A stretch of 64,000 nt of DNA from Luidia sarsii (lineage: Eukaryota > Echinodermata > Asteroidea > Paxillosida > Luidiidae): positions 8,668,512 to 8,732,511 of the forward strand of contig OX465102.1 in NCBI GenBank assembly GCA_949987565.1, written 5' to 3'. How positions within the stretch are numbered: position 1 is the stretch's first letter; each line of letters starts with the position of its first letter. Made by a program: the position numbers and the translations under genes. The notes below the pieces were generated by a model, which worked only from the letters and a program-made list of their open reading frames with translations, searched no databases and was not told the origin of the DNA. Shown one piece after another: positions 54,140 through 64,000 of this stretch.

Positions 54140-56470
54140 TTCAACCGGCTTTGAAATCATACCCAATTGTTTGTTTATGTAAATTCTCTCAAATAGGCCT
54201 ACATGAAAAAGTGCTGCAATTTTAATTTCATTGAAGAGGGAAAGGTTGATCGAAAATGTACTTAATTACGCGCGGTCAAGTCCATGATTGTACCCTTGCG
54301 TGAAGCTTGGTGCAGTGACACAGGTTCTGGGTTTGCAGTTTCACCATGTGAACCGTGCACCTCTTTAAGATGAGAGTAAATAAATAAAACTACGTGTAAG
54401 AACTCCCTGAACACTGAGGAAAACGTACGTGTTACTTCCGTCGACGGACCAAAATTGCCCAACAAACGATTAAACACGTGAAAAAAATATCACTTGACTT
54501 AATCAATTAAAAATTAAATTAGTACCATTACTTTAATTTTTCTCACTGTGCTGTTGATATTCAGATTAAAGGTTAAGAAAAGTTTAATTTAAGGTTTTTA
54601 GTTGACAGATTTTTAGTATGACAGGAAATCATTTCATACGCCTATACTCTGCGAATGAATTTAAACTAGTACCTATTTAAACTAATAGCCATTTAAACTA
54701 ATACCTATTCAGCAATCTAGATATTTGTGCCTGTTCAAACTAAATAAACACTTTCTGCGCCACGACTTGCACACAGTAATAAACTTCTTCCAGTCCTGTC
54801 ACTATTGTAGTCGTATAGAATTCTCATCATCTTCCCGTTTCAATTTCAACAGAAAATCACTAACACTACTCCTTTTTTAAACCGATTGTATTCCCCGAAG
54901 TAGGAAGGATCTTCTGGGGTGATTAAGAATATTAAATCACATTAAAAAATGTAGATCAAAGTAAGCACTAAGGGCAGACTAGAACAAGTTGAGGAAATAG
55001 CGCCCTCTTTTATTGTTTGATTTGCATATAAATCGGGCGCTTAATATTTAAAATCAAATAAAATGTAAAATAAATATACCGAATCTCATTATAGGGTAAT
55101 AACATGTCATCGGTATTAAAGTAAATACAAAGCACTAATACTAGACATCAATTGGAAGCTTTTGGTAAATTCTAGATTTTTCATGAACGACAGTTTTTTG
55201 CTTGGTGAAAACGCATGTCGACCAATGGCAGCTATGGGCATTATGTATGTGATTTTTCATCTTCACTAAAAAAGTGGGTTTTAACAATAACTATAACATA
55301 TTTCAAACTATGAAGAGGATTATAATGTTATGATTATCCACCCACACGTACCTATCCATTATTACATTGAACAAATATATATTTTACAAGATTTTCTGCT
55401 AGTTTAATTCTTTAAGTTTTTAAAAAGGACAACTTGAAAGTTTTGTTAACTGCTTATGGACATAATTAAACGACTAAAGGGCAAACCACAAAGTTTGCAA
55501 AGCCTGAGGTTTTGAATGATCATAGCATACCTTTTTCGAAGGCCTATGATCAAAACGTCAGGCCCCTCGATATTTTTTGCATTTTCTGAGGTTTCTTCTC
55601 GAAGAAAAGTAGCACTATAGCTACTTAGGAGATCGTTGCAGATTGTAATATGAAGATAATGGTGATTAGAAGGATATGGGTTTATATTCGTGATCACGTC
55701 TAAACAAATAAAGTTCCCCTATAATTATTTCCATTTATGGTTTCATCAAACAAAAATCACTTTGAAGATTTTCTACATTAGTTTTTGAAAGGTAAAAAAA
55801 AGGTGATTTAAGAATGAAATTATTGAATCGTAGATGTAAATCATTGATTCATAATATTAATTATGATCTCTCCAATATATATCTATTCAAATGGACAATT
55901 TTGTATCAATAGTTTACAGCAGCTTTATTTGAATCACATTTCCTGCCGGAGAAAAAAAAAATTATTTTGGTATGTACGATATCGAGTAAAAGAGAATAAT
56001 CATTCACATGCGGCTTGAGGTTAGCGGGACAGACCGGTGACCGTTGGGCGACGTCAAGAGCGAGTGGACGGTAGACCCCATGAAACGCGATGCGGTCATA
56101 GCTCTGGGACTAGCAGGCTCGTGCATGCGTTGAACATTATTGAGCACATTCATATGGTACAAAGTGAGGACGGTAGACCTCATGAAACGCGACGCGCTCG
56201 TACAACGTCTTGATTTCCGTCTTTCACCTCTATCTGGGATCAGAAGGGAAAGTTATGTATTCCTTCCATCGTTATTGTACATTTGCTTGTATTCTATAAA
56301 GAAGTGGCAACGACCAGGGTCTAACACATGAGTACGCTGAGGTTCGAGTGGAGATTACCGAAGACTACTGACCTTGTTTTCACTATGGATTCTGAAAAAG
56401 TGAAATGGGAAATAAGTATTTTCTTTCTTCCAGAATGTTTAACACGGTGAGAGTAATTTTGAAATAATGA
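54140..56470. repeat. Left arm of a 7.5-kb inverted repeat
   Basis: Reverse-complement similarity to 59610-61650, with conserved blocks such as the region around GGTTCTGGGTTTGCAG (54323), AATAGCGCCCTCTTTTATTG-type sequence (54997), TTTGAATCACATTTCCTGC (55928), GGTAGACCTCATGAA (56172) and CTTTCACCTCTATCTGGGAT (56220). Divergence is roughly 15-25 percent with indels, by eye. No transposase was recognised in the arm. Confidence 0.85.
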
Positions 56471-56639
56471 GATAAGTGGCATAAAACAAAATTCCCAATT
56501 CTTCGGGAAAAAGAAACCATTTCCTTTTTTTTGCAGTTAATGAAGTTTGAGGACCGTATTTTCCAGTGAAATCCATTATTTTTTCTGGCACTGAGAAATT
56601 TTACACCAAAATATGTAAAGTGTAACAGAGAATGGAAGT

Positions 56640-56905
56640 CCTACTGGAAATCCTAATGGAAATCCTAAGTGTAGGACGTCCATTCGCCTCCCGGAATAGA
56701 AGTCCTACAATTGTAGGACGTCCATTCGCCTCGCGGAATGGAAGTCCTACAATTGTAGGACGTCCATTCGCCTCCCAGAATGGAAGTCCTACAATTGTAG
56801 GACGTCCATTCGCCTCCCGGAATGGACGTCCTACAATTGCAGGACGTCCATTCGCCTCCCGGAATGGAAGTTCTACAATTGTAGGACGTCCATTCGTTTC
56901 CCGGA
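56640..56905. repeat. 42-bp tandem repeat, six units, with a perfect palindrome
   Basis: GTAGGACGTCCATTCGCC starts at 56671, 56713, 56755, 56797, 56839 (changed) and 56881. TCCTACAATTGTAGGA is a 16-nt palindrome. Because 42 is divisible by three, both strands stay open (97 and 103 codons); these are not treated as genes. Confidence 0.9.
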
Positions 56906-59609
56906 TCAACAATATTGCGTTTTGAAATTACGCTATTAAATCACTAACCCTGATATTTTAAAGATAAAAATCAATCTGAAGCGTTTCAAAGCAGAACTTT
57001 TACAAATGCACATTTTTAAAGAAAAAAACCCCGACTTTACACAAAATTATTTGCAAATATCAGGAACTTTGATGTTTCAACAACATCATTCGCCATTTTC
57101 AAACAACGATGTGTCAGTTGACTCAAATATATTTTTTCCGTTCACCCATCCGACACAGAATAACATGACATTTGCTCGCTGTACAAAGCTTTATGGGTAC
57201 GAGAAGTACCAATCGGCACCCTTCATAAGAATCCAGCTATCCTAGGCCTAGGATCACAGATTAAAATGATTATGTTTTCGCTGTACAAAGTTGGGGTACG
57301 AAGGGGCGCCAATCAGTACCCTTCATAAAAAGCCATCCATCCTACCAATGGAGTTGTAAGTAAGCCCCAGCCCCACAAACTAACCAAATGAAGATGTAGG
57401 GATATAGGTTTGTTTTTGCTTTAAGGAATCGACACTAGAATGGACGCAAATGATCTAGGAAAAAGTATATACCCTATACACTTTAATCTGTGCTACAGAC
57501 AATACAGCTTGAGACAGTTGGGACTGAACTTATACTAGTTTATACAGAAAACAAGTCAAAGAAAATGCAATGAAAATAAAACTATGACTGACGAATAAGA
57601 CTGAAATTGGGAATTTCCTGTCTCTATGCAGATTGCAGAGCGAAAAATCCGATGACGGGTTAAGGGCTGAAACAAGATGTATTACCCAAACACAAATGAA
57701 AAGGCCAAATCAATAAACAAAACTAAAAACGGTAAATCATTCACCAGAGTCCACGCGAAACGACGTGAGAGTGGAGCTGAAAACAATGAGAGTACGCCCC
57801 GCGATGGCCCCGAAAAGATCCGAGGAAGGTGAAACAAAAGAGTATATCCTGATCCGCGGAAGACTCCAATGGCAGACGATTAACGGGTCCGCTGCAGGCG
57901 AGAACAACAGGTTTCAGGCAAAAGGCAGCGGCACTTCGGGGGGGGGGAGCTGAGGGGCGATGGCGAAGCTTGGTGGGCCGAGCGTCGGGTGACTGCAACA
58001 TGGCGTGTGATCCGTACTCCTCGTTGGGGAAGGCCCGAGCAAAGTCCACGAAGACTGAGGTCAAGAGAGGAGAACACATCCACAAAAATTGGACCACTAG
58101 CCGTTCAACTGAAAGTAAAAGGGGGATCGATCTGCTGGCCGGAATCGGTTCTCTTGACCACCAAAATAAGCGTCAGAGACGCTACTCTGGTAAATGTGAG
58201 TGGTACAACTATATCGCGTTACACAAAAACAAACTGTGGACAGAGAATTTAGCGACCTTGAGTAACAGCAAACAAAACGGCAATCTGCATTCCAATGTAG
58301 AAGAGACTGGTTTGTTGTCTGTACAAACATGGTATACAAGATACAAGTATAGGCCCGAGTGGTAGCTGACCGCAGCCCACCTGATTTATGTTATCACTAT
58401 ACATGTCCGTTAGGATTCCCGCCCTTTTTTGAATAAGAGTAAAGCAAGGATGGACATACTCGGGACTATGGCTGGACTCAGTGTAGGCATTCTAGAGACC
58501 TGTTTCCTGTAATTATTTGGCTGTCTTAAACCTGTGAAATTAAAAACAGAATTTGAGAGTGCTTTGGGTCACAATCGAACGTTTATTCAGTGAATATGGA
58601 TACCTAGGCAACGTAGCCTCGGGGACTAGCTGAAGTAGTCGCCAAACCGCAAAGCCTGGTGTAAATCGACGTAACGGCTGCGGGTTTGTTTTTCTTTTAG
58701 ATAAGTAGACTGCATGTAAGAACAGGGGTTATGGTGCTGCAGTGTAGCATGGCCAGTCTAGATCACTTTTCGGTTTCAGAACAATGTCAGATAAATTTAT
58801 TTTGGATTGAAATGCGTTGTTTTATAGCAAGCTATGACTTCAACTTTTAAGAAAAAAAATTCCCGATCCGTTTGCTGCTGTGTTGAGAAGAATTGCGCCC
58901 TGGAGTGGGGGGTCGACATTGTGAGGTTTGCGCAGGAATATTAATTATTAGCACAACACTTAATGCACAGGTCTGACTAATGGAAAAGCCCTGGTTCAAA
59001 TTAGACGTGGGCCAAAAACAAAAACAATGCAACGGTAGTACCTCCTTGGTAGTACGTACTACGTACCCATAATTATGGTAGCACTGGTAGTACATGTACT
59101 GTACATGTACCGTTCCTTCTGTTATGGACCTTGGCTTGAGGTCATAGGTCAGAAACGTGCGGCTTGTGTGCTGATTGTCAGAACATGGATCGGTTGCCTC
59201 CTACCTTCATAGTCAGAAAGTGAACACTTGTTGCCGCATTCCTTTGGGATGACACTCTGACAGGCCGATACAACTATACGTACAGCGTAGTATAGTCATG
59301 GAGATACACACGTACATTCAGTTTATTCTGGGGTTTTTTCCTGTCCATCAGATAAGATGTTGCACATCATGTATCCCACCAAACTGGGCGAGCACATAGG
59401 CCTATGTGTTCAGAGCTTTACCGATAGCACATAATAAAACACTGTTTACGAGTACCAAATTATGAAAATGTCTTCCCTCTTAATTACAGCACTAAAAAAT
59501 GCCTGACCTGTATCGATTTTTTCAAAAACTAAAGTATATCCCCCGTATATCCTGTGCAATTTCCCTCCAAAACAGAAGCCTGACTTTCTAATTTGGGCCA
59601 CGTTTTGGA
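56906..59609. other. Central spacer of the inverted repeat; no gene recognised
   Basis: Mixed composition with a GC-richer patch at 57760-58100 open on both strands (118 and 131 codons) but without a family signal. TGTACA words at about 59093-59110. Confidence 0.4.
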
Positions 59610-61650
59610 ATCGTCTGTGAACAACAAATTCACTGACCATAATTGCTATAAATTTCGAAGAGCTTATGACATTTCTTCGAGATTTACAGCCGAAAGTTTA
59701 GTGTAAAGAATCTGTTTAGTGTAAATAATAGTCTTAGGTAATATCCACCTTAAACCCAATTTAGAGCCCGTTTACATGCCACATTATATACAAGCAATTA
59801 ATAATGTTGTATAGGCCTATAGTAGGCTACGGTAAATATGATACATTCCCTTTTGATCCCAAATAGAGGTGAAAGACGAAAATCAAGACATGTTATAAAT
59901 CAATAGAAATAAAGGGGTTGTTCATGGCGGTGGTGTAGATAAGGGTGATCAAAGTCACATGTTATAATTATTGTACACTATACGCATGTACAAGGATGCT
60001 AAAGAGCTATGAGCGGCGCGTCGCGATTCATGAGGTCTACCCGCGTCCACGTCGGCCAACAGTCATCAGTCTGCCGCGGTCCCGCTAACTCCACTGCCGC
60101 ATGTGAATAGTATTGTCATTTACTCGTGCGTACCAAAATCTATATTTTTTCGCAGGAAATGTGATTCAAATAAAACTGCCGTAAAATTGTCCATTTGAAT
60201 AGATTGACTGTATTCACTTTGAAATTTGAATATGTTACCACGAAAATGTGTGCAATAATTCTCAAGTACATTTAACGAAATCCATTCTCATATCAACTTA
60301 TATACCTTTACTGATGCAAATTCGGTCTTCATATCTATGAAATAAATCTATGAAATCTATGAAGTGATTTTGTTTGGAAACAGTATTTAGCGTTAAAATG
60401 GTTATACCATAATTACACGGAAACGGAGATCCTTCTAATCATCATGATCTCCAATAATTCCAATCCGCAATGATCTCAGAAGAAGCCAGTGCATTACTTC
60501 GAGAAGAAACCCAAGAAAATGCCAAAAATATCGATTGCCTGACGTCGATAATGTAAGTTTGCTTCTGCCTTGATCCTGCCAGATTCTGCACTTTGAAAGT
60601 GGTCTGCTAGGATGACTCAAAACGTCTGGCTTTTTTTTCGGTGTTCCCTATTAAGTCATCTTGATTATGCCATAGCTAGGCAGTTAACAACACTTGTATA
60701 TTGCATGTTTACAAACCTTCAACAAATTAGCTGAAAATCTTGTAGAAATATTGTTCAATGTAATAATGGAACAGGTGTGTCCGGGTGGATAATTATAACA
60801 TTATAATCCCCTTCATGGTTTGAAATACGTTACAGCTATTGTTTAAATCCACTGTTTTAGTTAAGATGAAAATCACAGATATAATGTCCACAGCTATTAT
60901 TGGGTGTCATGCGTTTCCACCCAGAAAAAAACCACCTTGTTTATGAAAAATCTAGAATTTACCGAAAATCTTCAAATATGTCTACTATCAGTGCTTTGCT
61001 TTGTCTGTTATGCCGCTGGCATGTTATTAGCCTATAATCAGATTTGATATATTTATTTTAGAATTTATTTAATTTTCAATATCAAGCGCCCGATTTATAT
61101 GCAAATCATATGATAAAAGAGGGCGCTATTTACTCAACTTGTTCTAGTCTGCCCTGAGTGTTTAACATTGACATACATTATGAATGCGATTTAATATTCT
61201 CAAGATCACCCCAGAAGATCCTTTTTCAAATCAGGATATCCTATTGGTTTTTAAAGGGAGTAGTGTTGGTGATTTTCTGTCGAAATTGAAACGGGAACAT
61301 TATGAAAATTCTATATGATCATATAAGTGAAAGGACTTGTGAAGTTTATTAGTGAGCGCAAGTCGCGTGGCGCAGAAAGCAAGCTTCTTTCAGTAATACA
61401 AATATGTTTTCCTTTTCATTTAGCTCATCACGGCCGTAGTTTTATTGATTTATTTGTATGTTTTCATTTGTTGAAATATTTCTGCAAACCCAGAACTAGG
61501 GTGTTACACCAAGCCTCACAGACAGTGTCCAATCATGGATTTGATCGCCCAACTACATTACAGTAACTTAAAATTGTAGTACTCGTTTGCATGTATTTGG
61601 GAGTGAGAATTTTGATAAACAAGCACTTGGCCCAAAGGCAGAATCGCGTG
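59610..61650. repeat. Right arm of the 7.5-kb inverted repeat
   Basis: Partner of 54140-56470. Carries the diverged CGAAACGTC-type hairpin near 60590-60630, matching that of the left arm near 55540-55570. An extra segment of about 90 bp lies at about 59905-59990. Confidence 0.85.
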
Positions 61651-64000
61651 TGCTAGTCGTCAAGGAGGTAATCTGTGGAACCCACAATAAATCAAAGAGC
61701 GAATTAACATATTGCTTCTACACGATCGAATAATACTTTTGACTCGGGGTGGAGGTATTTTATTCATATTGTTTAGTTCAAATTCAAAGAGAAGTTAGTA
61801 TTTTTAAGCCGAATTATAATTTGCAAAAATACAGCTTATTGACTACAAAAATTAACCGAAATTGAAGAAAAAAAAGAATCAGAGGGAATGACTTAATATT
61901 CGATGCCAGCACTGATGAACAGCCAGGTGGAGTGAAAGGGGTACGTACTAACTAAGATCAAAGGACAAAGTAAGGTATGCTGGAGGATCGAGGATCGAGG
62001 GATGGTCATTATGGAAAATGTCAATGGGAAATTCGAAAGCTGAAAGATGTAAAGACAAATTAACATAATTATCAAATACAGCCTGCAATGTGCTACAGGT
62101 CTTGTGAGTTGGCCCAGGTACTCTCAAACATCCCGTGTCCATCGAAAATGTTCCAAGCAACCTCGTAAGAACCATGGAGCTCCATGTATAAGAACTAGCT
62201 TGAGCTGTTAACTCTCATAATTAATACATGATTTGTGCTATTAGAACTTATGGTCAAGATGGTCTTGACTTTGGTGAAGAGTATATGAATTAAAACGTTA
62301 AACATCCAGATCGCCACCCTTTCCCATCTTGCTAGCTTTGCTAGAACCATTATTGTAGAACCATGGTAGAACTGCATTTTAGAATTGAAGCTTGATAACC
62401 TCAGCAGAAAATATGAACATACGTTGAGGTCAGAAATGGAATGGAACGTGACTTATGGTAGCCATTATGGTCAGTACAGAACCGAATTCTATGTCAAGCC
62501 ACTTGGCTTATACTTAATTGTACAACGTATCAACCATAATGATTTCTTCAAGGGCTCCTGCGCACCGTATACTGTACAATACATTGTGTACATGTACACT
62601 GTACACTACATGTACTGTACCTATACATCTACATAGTCTTCGTGCCACACTGTGGGAAAATCGGTGTAAATTGAACCGGTAAACCGCACGTAGAGCCATC
62701 ACTACTCTACAACAGTACAAGCATGGAGGAACTACTTATTCCTCCATGGTACAAGCGAGTCAAGACGCTGACAATTCTCAAGACATATATCTAGCCCAGA
62801 TGTACCCTCTTCAAGCTAACTTGGCAGAAAGAGTCAAGACATGAGGTAAAGTAGATGATATGATGTTATTTTCTAAAGAAATGAAATAATGCGTAAATTC
62901 GAAAATGGTGATATTCCAAAGATTTACATTGACTGCTTAGTTCGAACATTATTAACTATAGTCCATGTTCTAACCAATACTGTACTAACGGTGTATGACC
63001 ATACTTTGTTGTTGTTGTCAAGCCATTGCTCATTCAGCGATTGACACCTTCAACGGTTGACATCAACCTTAGCTATACTGAACTAAAGAAACTAATCAAA
63101 TGATGTCAACGTTCCCAGTGCAGTGATTGCACTTGATATCCCGTTAGGGTTTAAGTTCCTGCCGCAAATGATACTCCAAAAGAAATAATAATATTCCACA
63201 GGGAATTTCACTACCACTGTACAGCAACACGAATAAATCAGGTATATACAATTATTCCCCAACTGATTATGAATCGATCAAGTATTATAATTATCCCTAA
63301 TTCCTACTTCCTAATCCTATTCCCTTTCCACATGTTCCAAATCGTATGTCGAGAATATGTATATTAAGTTTTCTCTATGATCAGGTCAGACACCTGATTC
63401 GACGTGATTAGAACTCGGTACGCCTGCTTTAGATCAACTTGGTGCTTTAAAGAGGCAGTGTCGTCAGTATATTTTACCATTTTTCAAATAGCGCCCTCCT
63501 GTGATCTCAATGCATTTATGTAGGAACCCCCACTGCGTTCCTGATAAGAAGTCTGGCCAGCATGGCCTTGGGGTTTTCTGGTACTGGGCTAAAACAAACA
63601 ACTGAAACCACTATTATATAACCAACTTTCTCTTCCCTGCTGCTGGCTTTATATCATTATCAGTACAGTCAGTGCACTGTACATGCTTGTTTCATGGAGC
63701 TAAAGCAGTATGGGTATCTTCATGCCTGTACTGTCTGCAGCTTCTGCAGTACAACTTCAAGTCAAATTGGTATTCCTCCATGCTTGAACGTACATTTACA
63801 CACATATAAAAAAGTCTCACTTATCATCAAAATCGATGGACATGGGCCTCTAATAGCTATGTATTTTTTCTTAGCTCTACTGAGTATGTATGGTAGGACT
63901 CTTCGTGCTTAGAAAACTGGCAGTGTCGGATTGTCTAAACATGGGGCATGTCTAAAGTTGCAAATGTGCCAAGTAACACTGCACTAATGCATGTTCCTGT
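61651..64000. other. Intergenic; no gene seen
   Basis: AT-rich, with a TGTACA cluster at 62570-62630. GGATCGAGGATCGAGG occurs at 61984-61999. Frames of 60-83 codons have no features. Confidence 0.4.

Noticed and set aside
56601..56925. Open frames of 97 and 103 codons on opposite strands
   Set aside because: The repeat period of 42 is a multiple of three, so openness is automatic.
1..64000. CRISPR arrays, bacterial operons or ribosome binding sites
   Set aside because: Spliced genes, animal transposons and tandem repeats without spacers show eukaryotic nuclear DNA; the arrays have no unique spacers.

Overview
This is nuclear DNA from an animal, most likely a marine invertebrate. The evidence is split coding exons with GT..AG borders, metazoan transposon families, very frequent TAGGCCTA and ACATGTACATGT words, and no CpG depletion. 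The species cannot be fixed. A RAG1 N-terminal relative fits deuterostomes or molluscs, where such sequences are known. No ordinary single-copy host gene was recognised; the window is a transposon-rich, gene-poor region in which almost everything coding is mobile or a remnant of it.

Layout. 0-4.4 kb: duplicated short segments, an integrase-less Ty3/gypsy RT-RNase H fragment (1.9-2.7 kb) and a tRNA-like piece. 4.4-19.3 kb: a stack of nested transposons. The first exon of a THAP-domain gene (5' part at 18.92-19.11 kb, 3' part at 4.83-4.96 kb, both minus strand) is split by a large hAT element (4963-18921). That element has GAGGCC-rich ends and a seven-exon transposase gene. All splice sites can be placed, and the exon lengths sum to 2049 nt, an exact 683 codons. 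Intron 2 of the hAT gene (8.17-17.5 kb) holds another gene: three exons, minus strand, 3336 nt open, 1111 residues, with a candidate DDE triad. Its last codons are cut by a 2.05-kb non-autonomous hAT element with a perfect 8-bp target duplication, and its intron 1 holds a 0.53-kb MITE. 19.2-20.7 kb: an ORF resembling the N-terminal half of RAG1 (zinc-binding N-domain, RING finger, C2H2-like finger) without a RAG1 core.

20.7-29 kb: broken Polinton-like DNA polymerase B (21.3-23.2 kb), a DIRS-like ORF1 remnant, a family of fold-back repeats around 25.7-27.3 kb, a MITE-flanked exon, and a PIF/Harbinger fragment. 29.8-34.1 kb: a second THAP copy, the dispersed word GTCCCATNAGTCAC, and ACGTT-rich and 87-bp tandem repeats. 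34.7-37.2 kb: a MULE transposase pseudogene and a LINE ORF1 remnant. 39.3-42.4 kb: a CR1/L2-type LINE with endonuclease and RT, broken in several places. 42.9-47.7 kb: exons of an unrecognised element, a 302-bp tandem duplication, the dispersed word CGTCACTCACGTTAC, and a degenerate 16-20-nt repeat. 47.9-49.8 kb: a three-exon DUF4806 remnant. 50-54 kb: 66-bp and 154-bp arrays rich in ACGT palindromes, around an RTE-like LINE. 54.1-61.7 kb: a 7.5-kb fold-back with about 2-kb diverged arms and a 42-bp array in its centre. 61.7-64 kb: no gene seen.

The most notable items are the RAG1-N-like gene, the nested stack containing two apparently intact multi-exon transposase-type genes, the unrecognised 1111-residue protein, the giant inverted repeat, and two sets of dispersed oligomers that look like protein-binding sites. 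Assignments rest on reading motifs by eye; no database search was possible.
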